A stretch of DNA of 64,000 nucleotides from Demetria terragena DSM 11295 (GCF_000376825.1 NZ_AQXW01000004.1:620001-684000); one strand, 5' to 3'; positions 1-8,662 are shown, numbered from the stretch's first letter. Program-made: numbers and translations. Notes: generated by a model not told the origin, from the sequence alone.

Positions 1-1445
1 TCGGCCTCAACGCCACCTCACCGGCATATTCGCTCGCCGCGGTCATCGGCCCGATCGCAGCACTCGTCGGCGTCTATGCGCCGGGCGTGCTGCTGGCGAG
101 CTTCGTACCGATGGCGCTCATCGCCACCGCCTTCTTCTACCTCAATCGGGTTGACCAGGACTGCGGCACGACCTTCAGCTGGGTCACCCGCGCGATGGGT
201 CCCTGGGCCGGTTGGATCGGTGGCTGGTCCATCGCCATGACCGGTGTGCTGGTGGTGGGTTCACTTGCCGACGTCGGGGTGCGGTACGGCCTCTACACCG
301 TGGGCCTGGACGCCATGGCCGACAGCACGCCGATCAGGATGGGCCTAGCGGTCGTGCTGATCCTGTTGATGACTTGGCTGTGCGTGCTCGGCACCGACGT
401 CTCGGCCAAGCTGCAGAACGGCCTGATCGTCGCTCAGGTGACGGCCCTCCTGGTGTTTGCTGGGGTCGCCTTGGCCAGGGTCTACGGCGACAACGCGATG
501 GAGGGTGGTCTGCACCCTTCGGTGAGTTGGCTCAACCCCTCTGGCTCCGGAGGGGCAGCCCTGAGCGGTGGCCTACTCCTTGGCGTATTCGCTTACTGGG
601 GTTGGGAATCCGCAGTCAACCTGTCCGAAGAAACCAAGGATGGTGACAGCGCCCCGGGCCGGGCCGGCGTCTGGTCGACCCTGATCCTGCTGGCCACTTA
701 CATTTCGGTTGGCATCGCGGTTGTCGCCTTTGCTGGCCCCGCCTGGCTGAGTGAGAACGCAGAAGAAGAGGAAGCGGTCTTCGCTCTGCTGTCGACCGAG
801 GTGATGGGCAGTTGGGACTGGGTGGTCTACTTCGCCGTCGCGACCTCTGCAGTCGCCTCAACCCAGACCACCATCATTCCGGCCTCGCGCACGGCACTAT
901 CGATGGCTCGGCGGCATGCCCTTCCCCAGACCTTCGGGCATATCAGCCCGGCACACCGTACGCCCGACGTCTCGACCTGGTGGGTCGCCGGCATCGCGAT
1001 CGTCTGGTACTTCGGGATTTCGGCGATCAGCGAAAACGCCCTGTTCGATTCGCTGACCGCGCTCTCTCTGCTGATCGCGTTCTACTACGCGCTCACCGGC
1101 GTCGCGTGCGCGGTGTATCACCGCCGCCACCTGACCGAGAGCGTGCGAAACCTGGTGCTCATCGGGATCGGGCCCGTCGTCGGCGCCCTGCTCCTGCTCT
1201 GGCTATTGGCCCTATCCATCCGCGACATGGCCAACCCGGAGAACTCCTACAGCGGGCAGGCCTGGCTGGGCGTTGGTCCACCACTGGTCATTGGAATCAG
1301 CGTCCTCCTTGCGGGTGTCCTCACGATGTTCTGGTGGCGGGCCAAAGACGGTCGCTTCTGGCAGGAGAAGGCCGGCCTGCCAGACCCCGACGTCGTGCAC
1401 GGCATTCGACGCGCCGCCGCCGACCCTGACGATTTGGAAGGCTGA
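1..1445 (+). CDS. APC-family amino acid permease (5' end outside window)
   Basis: Integral membrane amino acid/polyamine transporter of the APC superfamily. The frame is open from base 3, so the start lies left of the window; the first codons read GLNATSPAYSLAA, typical of the first transmembrane helix of this family (unwound Gly-rich substrate site). At least ten further hydrophobic segments follow, with the family-like stretches AYWGWESAVNLSEE and ASTQTTIIPASRTALSMARR. The C-terminal tail is hydrophilic. Four bases separate its stop from a universal stress protein gene, a pairing often seen with APC permeases, so the two are probably co-transcribed. Substrate cannot be told from sequence. 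Confidence 0.9.
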   Translation, partial: GLNATSPAYSLAAVIGPIAALVGVYAPGVLLASFVPMALIATAFFYLNRVDQDCGTTFSWVTRAMGPWAGWIGGWSIAMTGVLVVGSLADVGVRYGLYTVGLDAMADSTPIRMGLAVVLILLMTWLCVLGTDVSAKLQNGLIVAQVTALLVFAGVALARVYGDNAMEGGLHPSVSWLNPSGSGGAALSGGLLLGVFAYWGWESAVNLSEETKDGDSAPGRAGVWSTLILLATYISVGIAVVAFAGPAWLSENAEEEEAVFALLSTEVMGSWDWVVYFAVATSAVASTQTTIIPASRTALSMARRHALPQTFGHISPAHRTPDVSTWWVAGIAIVWYFGISAISENALFDSLTALSLLIAFYYALTGVACAVYHRRHLTESVRNLVLIGIGPVVGALLLLWLLALSIRDMANPENSYSGQAWLGVGPPLVIGISVLLAGVLTMFWWRAKDGRFWQEKAGLPDPDVVHGIRRAAADPDDLEG

Positions 1446-1448
1446 GCC

Positions 1449-1862
1449 ATGAGTGTGGTGCTGGGATATGACGAGTCCGAAGGCTCCCAAGTCGCCCTGC
1501 GTACGGCGCTAGAGGTCGCGCGCCGATTCGGTGAGGAACTCGTCCTGGTCTATGGCGCCGCTCCCCCCGGAGGCGTCGGCGAAGAGTGGAATGCGCACCG
1601 AGCCGCGTTGCGCGAGATGGGCCGTACGGCGCTAGATCACGCCATGGCCACCGCCGCAGAGGCCGGGATCACCGCACGCGTCGAGATCGTAGACGCCAAG
1701 CCAGCCGAGGCGCTGATCGCCGTCGGAGATGCCGAGAACGCCACGTGCATCGTCGTCGGAATCTCCGGTGAGTCGCCGCTGCGCGGCGCCATGATGGGCT
1801 CGACCCCGCACAAGTTGCTGCAGCTCAGCACTCGCCCCGTGTTGTGCGTCCCCATCCAATAA
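1449..1862 (+). CDS. Universal stress protein (UspA family), ATP-binding type
   Basis: Single-domain Usp protein of 137 residues, cytoplasmic. It shows the ATP-binding signature G-x2-G-x9-G-S/T near the C-terminus (GISGESPLRGAMMGST), which marks the nucleotide-binding subclass. An early Asp in VVLGYDESEGS fits the conserved phosphate-loop Asp. It sits three bases behind the amino acid permease, so it may modulate or be co-regulated with transport; this is inference. It is unrelated in position to the second Usp at 49.4 kb, which has a different sequence. Confidence 0.92.
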   Translation: MSVVLGYDESEGSQVALRTALEVARRFGEELVLVYGAAPPGGVGEEWNAHRAALREMGRTALDHAMATAAEAGITARVEIVDAKPAEALIAVGDAENATCIVVGISGESPLRGAMMGSTPHKLLQLSTRPVLCVPIQ

Positions 1863-1886
1863 TCGAAGCCCAGTGCGCGGCGTTGG

Positions 1887-3170
1887 CTAACCCTCGCCCA
1901 GCACCTTTTGCTTGAGCCCCGTGGCATGCACCACGATGAACGCCGTCACGATCGCGGTAGCCGGAACGGCCGCGACATCAATACGCAGGTCAAAGAGCAA
2001 CGTCACCAAGATAACGATCATCAGCGGCAACGGCGTCATCATGGACGTGACTGCGGCAGCCATCGCGGGTACCGCCACCACCATCGGGATACTCGGAATC
2101 ACCTCATGCACAAGCACTCCCGAGGCCCCGCCGATGAACAGCAACGGGAAGATCGCTCCACCAAATCCGCCCCATCGCATCGACACCGTCAGCGTCAGGA
2201 CCTTCAAGAGCATCGCGGCCGCGACCACCCCCACGGCTGCCTCTCCCGCGACGATCGGAGCAAGTTCCTCGCGCCCGCTAAACATGGTTAGCGGTAGCGC
2301 GACCCCCATGGCAGCCACGATGGCGCCAGCAGCGATGGCCCGCACCCGCGGGTCCTTGATGCGAGCGCCGAGCGCGGCGATGGCGCCATACGCCGCGGTG
2401 AGTGCGAGGCCGAGCAGTGCCGCCACGACGCCGAGCCCAGCAGCGACCAGCAACCACCAGGCTTTAAGCCCCTCCTGACCACCCACGTCGTAGACCTTCA
2501 GCAACGGGGTGCCGATAAGCGGGTACAGCACCCCGAGCGCAACGACGCCAGCCACCAGGCCGGGGATCAACCTGCCGTAGGACCCGAAGCGCTTTCCGGC
2601 GTGCGTCTCCATGGCGATGATCGGAGCGGCGAATGGGAAAGACGCCAATGCACCGAACACGCCTGATACGCCTGCAAAAGTCAGGTCTTTGGAGTGCTCG
2701 TCATCCAACTTCATCCGTCGCGCAGTCTCGTGCCCCACGCCCGCGCCCAGCCCAGCCACCGGTGCTTCTGGCCCCACGGACCCACCGCCAACCAGTGATG
2801 CCAGCGCAAGGACGCCGCGTTGCAGAGATTCGCGTAGCGGGGCATGCCCGGACACCATCTCCTCCACAAAGTTCGGGTCTGGGCCATCGAGCTTCCACAG
2901 TTTGCGCAAGATGCCAGCAACGGCAAATGCCACCAGGGCAATCGGGACGTAGACCCATTCACCAGAACCCCAGGTCACCCCCGGCTCCTCGCGCTCGCCC
3001 CACACCAGGTGTTGGAGGGCGTGCTCGATCAGCAGGAAGACCAGAGTCCCCAGACCGGCAACAACACCCACCAGGACTGACCCAGCGAGCACACGTGCGT
3101 ATCCCGGTTCGCGTTCCACAGGGGCGACCCTAGCCGCCCTATCGGGGCGCCAATCGCTCGATGAACCCAT
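1887..3170 (-). CDS. ClC-family chloride channel/transporter
   Basis: Membrane protein of 427 residues with about ten hydrophobic helices. The ClC signature around the gating glutamate is present in altered form: GGGSVGPEAP (about residues 128-137) keeps Glu where most relatives read G-K/R-E-G-P. The later GGFGGAIFPLL matches the GxFxP pore motif. The first GSGIP serine motif is not obvious, so ion selectivity may differ. Its first 32 bases overlap the 3' end of the YhhN gene upstream; a later GTG (about residue 27, just before the first helix) would remove the overlap. Last gene of the minus-strand run that begins with the APH-type kinase. Confidence 0.8.
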   Translation of the reverse strand: MGSSSDWRPDRAARVAPVEREPGYARVLAGSVLVGVVAGLGTLVFLLIEHALQHLVWGEREEPGVTWGSGEWVYVPIALVAFAVAGILRKLWKLDGPDPNFVEEMVSGHAPLRESLQRGVLALASLVGGGSVGPEAPVAGLGAGVGHETARRMKLDDEHSKDLTFAGVSGVFGALASFPFAAPIIAMETHAGKRFGSYGRLIPGLVAGVVALGVLYPLIGTPLLKVYDVGGQEGLKAWWLLVAAGLGVVAALLGLALTAAYGAIAALGARIKDPRVRAIAAGAIVAAMGVALPLTMFSGREELAPIVAGEAAVGVVAAAMLLKVLTLTVSMRWGGFGGAIFPLLFIGGASGVLVHEVIPSIPMVVAVPAMAAAVTSMMTPLPLMIVILVTLLFDLRIDVAAVPATAIVTAFIVVHATGLKQKVLGEG

Positions 3171-3804
3171 CGATCAGGCTCCGCTGCGCTACGGCGTAGG
3201 TCGCCATGACAAAAAGGCCAGCAGCAATCGCCGCGTTCGAACCCTCTTTCAGCACCTGTTCGCGTAGCAAGATCATGGCGTCCGAGGCCAAGAACACTAT
3301 GCCGCCCAACCGAATTCGCTGATCTGCGGACTCCGCCGCGTGAGCAGCCATTGCGCCGAGCAGCACGCCGTACGTCGTCACGATCGGGTCCGGCGCTGAC
3401 TGCTTGGCCGTGTCCAATGAGGCGAGTCCTGCGAGCACAGCGGCGATGGGAAGCGATGAGCGCCAGCGTGGGCGTGCGCCCACCAACCGAAGCAAGGCCA
3501 GGTAGCCGACTTGCTGCACGCCGAACGCCATCGCGCCACGCTGCAGCCTCCTCCGAGAATCCTCAGGTGAGTCGCCGGCCGCTGGCGCCACGAGCAACAG
3601 GTCCCCCACCAACGCCGCCGTGGTGGCACCGAGAAGCACTCCGCGGGACGGCGCGGCCAATTCCTTCCAATGCCGAACCACGCTCCCCTGGAGGGCAGGA
3701 ACCATGGCCGCCTTGCTCGCCGAGTGCACCCGCTGCGGCCCACACGCACCCGTCACTGTCGTCACGAGCGAAGTCGCGGCATAGGCAATCCGCTCGCCTC
3801 GCAC
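3139..3804 (-). CDS. YhhN/TMEM86-family membrane protein (lysoplasmalogenase-like)
   Basis: 221-residue polytopic membrane protein. The stretch RLGGIVFLASDAMILLRE resembles the G-(A/G)-x-x-F-x-x-S-D motif of the YhhN/TMEM86 family, and LLLVAPAAG early in the protein fits the first family motif. Eukaryotic TMEM86 proteins hydrolyse the vinyl-ether bond of lysoplasmalogens; the bacterial role is less clear. It begins with GTG four bases after the acyl-CoA dehydrogenase stop and overlaps the ClC gene, so it belongs to a lipid-flavoured operon. The ribosome site is weak, so translation may be coupled. Family call is moderately sure, activity is inference. Confidence 0.62.
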   Translation of the reverse strand: MRGERIAYAATSLVTTVTGACGPQRVHSASKAAMVPALQGSVVRHWKELAAPSRGVLLGATTAALVGDLLLVAPAAGDSPEDSRRRLQRGAMAFGVQQVGYLALLRLVGARPRWRSSLPIAAVLAGLASLDTAKQSAPDPIVTTYGVLLGAMAAHAAESADQRIRLGGIVFLASDAMILLREQVLKEGSNAAIAAGLFVMATYAVAQRSLIDGFIERLAPR

Positions 3805-3808
3805 GGCG

Positions 3809-5047
3809 TCAGCGCTGAGCGCGTGCGGCCAATGGGAGCGGACTCTCTGCGTAAGGGCGTTCGCGGCGCACTTCGGTACGCGCCAAGGTACGCCGGTGGA
3901 CGGCGTCCGGACCGTCGACGATCCGGAGGGTACGAGCCACGGCCGAAAAGCGGGCGAGCGGGAAGTCTCCCGTCACGCCCGCGGCACCGAAGATGTCGAT
4001 GGCCCGATCAACCACACTCGTCAACGCTGCCGGCGCTGCGACCTTGATTGCCGAGATCTCAGCACGCGCTGCCTTGGCGCCCTGGGTGTCGATCAACCAG
4101 GCAGTCTTTTGCACGAGCAACCGAGCCTGATCAATCTCCAACCGAGAGTTGGCGATCTGCTCCTGCACCACACCTTGGTCAATGAGCGGGCCACCAAAGG
4201 CAACTCGCTCTTGGGCGCGAGCAACCATCAGCCCAAGGCTGCGTTCGGCCATACCGATGGCGCGCATGGCGTGGTGAATCCGCCCCGGGCCCAGCCGCGC
4301 TTGAGCGATCATGAATCCGTCGCCCTCCTCACGCACCAAGTTCGTGGCTGGGACGCGCACGTTGTCGAAGACGAGCTCGGAATGCCCGTGCTGATCCTGA
4401 TAGCCGATCACCGGCAAGTGACGCTCGATGGTGAGCCCAGGGGTGTCGCGTTCGACCAAGACCATCGACTGTTGCCGGTGACTCTCGGCACTCGGATCGG
4501 TCTTGCCCATGACGATGAAAATCTTGCAGCGGGTATCAGCCGCACCGCTGATGAACCATTTGCGGCCGTTGAGGACATACTCGTCGCCATCCCGCTCAAT
4601 TCGGGTCTCGATATTCGTTGCGTCCGACGACGCAACCAGCGGCTCGGTCATCGCGAAGCCGGAGCGAATCTCCCCAGCCAGCAACGGTTTGAGGTAGTTC
4701 TCCTGTTGTTCGGGCGTGCCGAACATGTGCAGGACTTCCATGTTCCCGGTGTCGGGCGCGGCGCAGTTAGTCGCCTCCGGCGCCAACGACGGGGACCACC
4801 CGGTGATCTCGGCGAACGAGGCGTACTCGAGGTTGGTCAGACCGGACACATCGGGCATAAAGAGGTTCCACAGTCCCCGCTCCCGAGCCGAGGCCTTGAG
4901 TCGTTCCAGCACCGGTGGGTGCGCATGCGGGTCGCCCTCCGCAAGAAAGCTGTCGTATTCCACCTCGGCCGCGAAGACCTCCTCCCGCATGAAGTCCCAC
5001 ATGCGATCGCACAACTCGGTCGTCCGCTTACTAGGCTCGAAATCCAC
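3809..5047 (-). CDS. Acyl-CoA dehydrogenase, ACAD10/11-like
   Basis: 412-residue FAD-dependent acyl-CoA dehydrogenase. Visible motifs: GFAMTEPLVASSDATNI (FAD/acyl-CoA binding), NGRKWFISGA, the RVAFGGPL core and the C-terminal region FGAAGVTGDFPLARF. The start chosen is GTG at 5047, five bases after GAGGAG; the longer frame to 5077 begins with TTG and lacks a site. It follows the APH-type kinase gene by 51 bases. In ACAD10/ACAD11 and in the Pseudomonas lva levulinate pathway, a kinase of the APH fold phosphorylates a 4-hydroxyacyl-CoA and an ACAD-fold partner removes the phosphate. The pair here probably does the same chemistry (inference). Confidence 0.9.
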   Translation of the reverse strand: MDFEPSKRTTELCDRMWDFMREEVFAAEVEYDSFLAEGDPHAHPPVLERLKASARERGLWNLFMPDVSGLTNLEYASFAEITGWSPSLAPEATNCAAPDTGNMEVLHMFGTPEQQENYLKPLLAGEIRSGFAMTEPLVASSDATNIETRIERDGDEYVLNGRKWFISGAADTRCKIFIVMGKTDPSAESHRQQSMVLVERDTPGLTIERHLPVIGYQDQHGHSELVFDNVRVPATNLVREEGDGFMIAQARLGPGRIHHAMRAIGMAERSLGLMVARAQERVAFGGPLIDQGVVQEQIANSRLEIDQARLLVQKTAWLIDTQGAKAARAEISAIKVAAPAALTSVVDRAIDIFGAAGVTGDFPLARFSAVARTLRIVDGPDAVHRRTLARTEVRRERPYAESPLPLAARAQR

Positions 5048-5098
5048 TGCTACTCCTCGATATTCGCGTCGATGCAAATCGCCGTACGGTTGGTGTTA

Positions 5099-6121
5099 TT
5101 AGCGATCCAAGATGGCCAGTCCGTGCTCGGCAAGCGCCGGCGCGAGACCTTCGTGGTCGGAGAAATCCTGGCCCCCCATGGCGCCCGCTTTCGCCCGCAT
5201 CGAGACGCCCTGGGCGATCGCGGCAAACTTGAGTCGCGCGAACGCCTCGTAGAACGCCAGGTGCGTGAGATCCAGACCCGAGACTGCGGCATACCGTTCG
5301 GCAAGCTCGCGCCGGGTCGGGAACCCCGGCTGCTCGGTCACCGAGGGCACGAGCGCGGTCACTGGATCACCAGACTCGGCCCAGTAGAGCAGCGTCATGC
5401 CAAGGTCAGCGAGCGGGTCGCCCAGGGTCGACAGTTCCCAGTCCAGCACGGCCCGGATGCGACCTGGGTCCGCAGAGTCGTAGATGCAGTTGTCGATCCG
5501 GTAGTCCCCGTGCACGATCGCGGTCGACTGTGCCTGTGGCACGCCCGCGGCCAACCGCCGCGCAAGTTCGTCAACGGCGGGCTCCTCGTTCTCCTTGGCC
5601 AGCTCCCACTGCTTGGTCCAGCGCGCCACCTGCCGCGCCATGAATCCCTCGGGCCTGCCGTAATCGCGCAGTCCCGCCGCGTCCAGATCAACCGTATGCA
5701 GCGCCGCGAGGACATCAACCAGGGCCGTGGCCATCGCCTCACGGCCACCGTGGTCGGCGTACCCCGTCGGTAGGACGTCCCGAATAACCTCGCCTTGGAC
5801 ATCGGCCATCACATAGAACGGCGCTCCGGTGATGCTCTCGTCGACCTCCTCGTGCAGGATCGCCGCGACAGGAACGGCAGACTGGGCAAGCCCGCGCTGC
5901 ACCGTGGCCTCTCGGCCCATGTCGTGTGCCTTCGGCAGGATGTGCCCCGTTGGTGGCCGACGTAACACCACCGAACCGGCAGCGCTGCTCAGGCGATAGG
6001 TCAGATTCGACTTTCCGCCGGTAATCAGCGCGGCGGACAGATCGCGCCAGGCTGCCTCATCGAGGACCTCGGCCAGCCGAGCACCAACGGCGCTCACCTC
6101 AAGTCCAGGGGTGTCGGTCAT
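5099..6121 (-). CDS. APH-family phosphotransferase (ACAD11 kinase-domain-like)
   Basis: 340-residue kinase-fold protein. The catalytic loop is HGDYRIDN (catalytic Asp, metal-binding Asn) and the metal loop is VLDWELSTLGDPLADLG, the form typical of ACAD10/11-type phosphotransferases rather than antibiotic kinases. The N-lobe contains GGKSNLTYRL (nucleotide loop) and a Lys-less VVLRRPP strand. Start ATG at 6121 is preceded by AAAGGAG at eight bases; the longer frame to 6202 has no site. First gene of a run kinase - ACAD - YhhN - ClC, divergent from the XRE-TetR regulator at 6288 and separated from it by an inverted repeat. Likely substrate: a 4-hydroxyacyl-CoA. Confidence 0.88.
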   Translation of the reverse strand: MTDTPGLEVSAVGARLAEVLDEAAWRDLSAALITGGKSNLTYRLSSAAGSVVLRRPPTGHILPKAHDMGREATVQRGLAQSAVPVAAILHEEVDESITGAPFYVMADVQGEVIRDVLPTGYADHGGREAMATALVDVLAALHTVDLDAAGLRDYGRPEGFMARQVARWTKQWELAKENEEPAVDELARRLAAGVPQAQSTAIVHGDYRIDNCIYDSADPGRIRAVLDWELSTLGDPLADLGMTLLYWAESGDPVTALVPSVTEQPGFPTRRELAERYAAVSGLDLTHLAFYEAFARLKFAAIAQGVSMRAKAGAMGGQDFSDHEGLAPALAEHGLAILDR

Positions 6122-6147
6122 GGAGCCGGCTCCTTTGCACGTGCGTG

Positions 6148-6172
6148 CCGAACGACTGATCGGTGCGTTCGG
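6148..6172. promoter_or_regulatory. Inverted repeat between divergent kinase operon and regulator gene
   Basis: CCGAACG and CGTTCGG form a perfect 7-bp inverted repeat with an 11-bp spacer. It lies 27 bp upstream of the kinase start codon and about 115 bp upstream of the regulator start, a good place for an operator. The XRE-TetR protein encoded opposite is the natural candidate to bind it. Confidence 0.45.
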
Positions 6173-6272
6173 GTGACCTGAGCAAGGCAACCGGTCAATC
6201 ACGGTGTCGTCAACCGAATCAGACCCGATACGCGTTCACAACTTCTTGCACGACGTTGCCAAGATGATCAGG

Positions 6273-6290
6273 CATACTGAACACGTGATG
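6273..6290 (+). promoter_or_regulatory. Probable -10 element giving a leaderless regulator mRNA
   Basis: CATACT at 6273-6278 resembles a sigma-70 -10 box and places a transcript start about 6-9 bases later, right on the GTG/ATG run at 6285-6293. No Shine-Dalgarno sequence precedes these codons. No convincing -35 box at 17 bp. Confidence 0.35.
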
Positions 6291-7127
6291 ATGCCCGCAG
6301 CTCTCGTGCGAGAGCGTTCGGGGGCGTGTGTACGCACCGCGCGTCTGCGTCACGGCCTGACCGTGCGCCAACTGGCCACCATGGTCCACGTGAGCCCAGC
6401 CACGATTACAGCGATCGAGCATGGTCGGACCTCGATCACCCTTGAGCGCCTCACCGCCTTGGCGAGTGCATTGGAAACCCCAGCCACCGACCTTCTTGGC
6501 ATCCAGCAGGCATCGGGGTCCGTGCCCGTGCAGCACTGGCGCGACTTCGCACCCCTTGACCTCGACCCGGCGCTCTCCGGCGCAGCGCGGGCCTTCGTCA
6601 GCACCGGGTATCACGGCGCGACCATGCGGTCGATAGCCCTGACCGCCGGGGTCAGCCCTGCCGGGATCTACCACCACTACGCCAGCAAGCACGACCTGCT
6701 GCGTGAGTTGATGATCCGAGGAGTCACCGACCTGCTGTGGAGAGTGGAGTCAGCCTTCGATGAGGGCGCTGGCGAGGCGCGCCGGCTGGAAGCGGTCGTG
6801 GAATCCCTGGCCTTGTGGCATGCCAGACGAGGCGACATCGCTGTCATCGGAGCATCGGAGATGCGCAGCCTCGACGCCATCGCCCATCGCGAGGTGGTGC
6901 TGGTCCGGCGGCGGGTACAGCACCTGCTCGACGAGGCCACCCTGCAAGCCGCTCCAACACTCGACCGTCGTGAGGCGCTAGACACCGCGCGGGCCATCGC
7001 CACGATGTGTACCTCGATTCCACGATGGTTCAAACCGGAGGGTGACATGTCTCCCGAAGATGTTGCCCGGCAACACGCCAGATTCGCGCTACGCCTCGCC
7101 GGACACCACCTGGAGTCGCCCTCATGA
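6288..7127 (+). CDS. XRE-TetR fusion transcriptional regulator
   Basis: About 279 residues with two DNA-binding domains in one chain. Residues ~10-70 form a Cro/CI-type helix-turn-helix (RTARLRHGLTVRQLATMVHV, then SPATITAIEHGRTSI). Residues ~90-145 form a TetR helix-turn-helix (GYHGATMRSIALTAGVSPAG, then IYHHYASKHDLLREL). The rest is a helical TetR ligand/dimer domain. ATG at 6288 is preferred because the transcript looks leaderless; the frame is open to 6204 but upstream codons are not family-like. It faces the kinase-ACAD operon and overlaps DUF4031 by ATGA. Probably a repressor responding to an acyl-CoA (inference). Confidence 0.85.
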   Translation: MMPAALVRERSGACVRTARLRHGLTVRQLATMVHVSPATITAIEHGRTSITLERLTALASALETPATDLLGIQQASGSVPVQHWRDFAPLDLDPALSGAARAFVSTGYHGATMRSIALTAGVSPAGIYHHYASKHDLLRELMIRGVTDLLWRVESAFDEGAGEARRLEAVVESLALWHARRGDIAVIGASEMRSLDAIAHREVVLVRRRVQHLLDEATLQAAPTLDRREALDTARAIATMCTSIPRWFKPEGDMSPEDVARQHARFALRLAGHHLESPS

Positions 7128-7375
7128 CTGTCCTCATCGACCGCCCCATCTGGCCCGGCTGGGACACCCTGTGGTCCCACCTGGTGAGCGACTCCTCGCT
7201 TGAGGAGCTCCACGAAACGGCCCGCGCGATCGGCCTACCGGACCACCTGTTCGACCAGGATCACTACGACGTACCGATCAAGTTGTACGACCAGGCCATC
7301 GCCTGCGGCGCCGAGCCGGTCGAGGGGCGCGAACTGATTCGCCGCCTCATCGGCAGCGGCCTGCGCAAACGCTAG
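7124..7375 (+). CDS. DUF4031 domain protein
   Basis: 83-residue protein matching the small actinobacterial DUF4031 family: start MTVLIDRP, then SHLVSDSSLEELHETA, DHYDVP and the closing GRELIRRLIGSGLRKR. Function unknown. The ATGA overlap with the regulator gene indicates translational coupling. Its stop codon overlaps the stop of the convergent secreted-protein gene by three bases. Confidence 0.85.
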   Translation: MTVLIDRPIWPGWDTLWSHLVSDSSLEELHETARAIGLPDHLFDQDHYDVPIKLYDQAIACGAEPVEGRELIRRLIGSGLRKR

Positions 7376-8556
7376 ACGGCGGTCGCGTAGATCCCGACGT
7401 CGAAAAGCGTGTAATAGCCGTTGCCGGACGCGCGCTGAGTGCCGTGAACTCGCACGTATCGCCCGGTCCCGGACAGGCCGGTCAGGTAGTCGACTCCCCC
7501 GTTACCGGTACTGGTGGAGTACACGGTTGTCCATTTGGTTGCGTCGTCAGATACCTGCACGGTGTAGTTTTTCGCAGAAGAACCCCAGAGCAAGCTCGCG
7601 GAATGGATTTTCTGACGAGAACCGAGATCGATCTTTAGCCATTGTGGATCCGAAGCCTTACTGACCCAGCGGGTTGTCGGGTCGCCATCCGTCGCATACT
7701 TGGCCGGATAGTTGGCCGAATGAATCTGCGAGGCGGTGGTGGGTCTGCCGAGGGCAGCCGACCGTGGCGGATTGGACTGCAAAAAGTCGATAAACGCCTT
7801 CGTCGAACGGATGACTGGTTTCGCCTTCTTCCGACAGGTGGTGTCACAGGTGACTGAGCCCCACATCACCGCACCGTCGAAACCCATGCCCCGCGCCATT
7901 TCGAGTTGCGCTTCCCAGAACGTCGTGGGCAAAAAGTCCAACCACGTTCCCGCGGTGGTGCGCTTGGAGTATTGGGGCCAGAGGTACACATAGATCGGTA
8001 GCGTCGTCGAGATTCCGCGCGCAGTAGTCCATGCGGTCTTGAGCCGGGGCGTCCAGTCAACCAAGGCCGATCCGGTATACGCCGCCGGAAAGAGAGCCGT
8101 TCGACGATCCGCGGCGATCAGTTCGTGGTAATAGCGTCGATTCTCGGGCGTCGTGTGGGCCGCAAGGTTGTACCACCCGATTATTTTGGTCGGTTCGATC
8201 TCGCGCGCCCATGCTTGCAGGGTCTTGAGTCGGCCGAGGTTCGCCTGAGCATCCGTTCCGTTGAAGAACCAGCCTTCGCAGTCCAGGACGAGAGGCCCCG
8301 GACGGGTGCTGTACTTGCGAACGAGGCCCTGCCATACCGCCTTGGACGGCAAGACATCCCGCTCGTAATAGGGGCGACACTCGAAGTTAGGGACAAAACT
8401 CGTATAGAGTGCACCCTCGACGCCTCCCTCGACATAGTCACTGTTGTCAAGAACGGTGAACGAGGACGCGGGCGTTGCCGAGGCGTCGACGGATGGAACA
8501 AAGAGCGCAGCGGAAACGAGCATTGCCGTGAAAACACTCAGGATTCGCATGATCAT
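7372..8556 (-). CDS. Secreted hyaluronidase-like (GH56-fold) protein with F5/8 type C domain
   Basis: 394 residues. Start ATG at 8556 follows AAGAAGG at six bases and opens a signal peptide ending near SVDASA. Residues ~30-265 resemble the hyaluronidase barrel: LVLDCEGW keeps the Asp-x-Glu pair where GH56 enzymes read DWE, then KIIGWYNL, LPIYVYLWPQYS and GFDGAVMWGS at equivalent places. Residues ~275-394 form a discoidin/F5/8 type C carbohydrate-binding domain (NYPAKYATDGDPTTRW, WLKIDLG, YTVQVSDDATKW, GRYVRVHGT). Predicted extracellular glycan-acting enzyme or lectin. The Cys within DCE is unusual. Fold assignment is by pattern only. Confidence 0.6.
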   Translation of the reverse strand: MIMRILSVFTAMLVSAALFVPSVDASATPASSFTVLDNSDYVEGGVEGALYTSFVPNFECRPYYERDVLPSKAVWQGLVRKYSTRPGPLVLDCEGWFFNGTDAQANLGRLKTLQAWAREIEPTKIIGWYNLAAHTTPENRRYYHELIAADRRTALFPAAYTGSALVDWTPRLKTAWTTARGISTTLPIYVYLWPQYSKRTTAGTWLDFLPTTFWEAQLEMARGMGFDGAVMWGSVTCDTTCRKKAKPVIRSTKAFIDFLQSNPPRSAALGRPTTASQIHSANYPAKYATDGDPTTRWVSKASDPQWLKIDLGSRQKIHSASLLWGSSAKNYTVQVSDDATKWTTVYSTSTGNGGVDYLTGLSGTGRYVRVHGTQRASGNGYYTLFDVGIYATAV

Positions 8557-8623
8557 GTCGAGCCTTCTTTCAAGTCGGCTCACATACTATTCCGCGAAGC
8601 ACCTCATGTGGATCATACGCCGC

Positions 8624-8639
8624 GTCCGATTTTTCGGAC
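8624..8639. terminator. Small hairpin downstream of ptrB
   Basis: GTCCGA-TTTT-TCGGAC is a perfect 6-bp stem with a 4-base loop, 24-39 bases past the ptrB stop on the minus strand. There is no following U-run on that strand, so it is at best a weak terminator. The surrounding 80 bases are visibly more A+T-rich than the genes. Confidence 0.3.
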
Positions 8640-8662
8640 CATCAGTTCGAAACCATTGCCCA

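Noticed and set aside
3896-5773. 625-codon plus-strand open frame
   Set aside because: Lies opposite the acyl-CoA dehydrogenase and kinase genes, both with intact motifs. The product is low-complexity and matches no family; a G+C-rich shadow frame.
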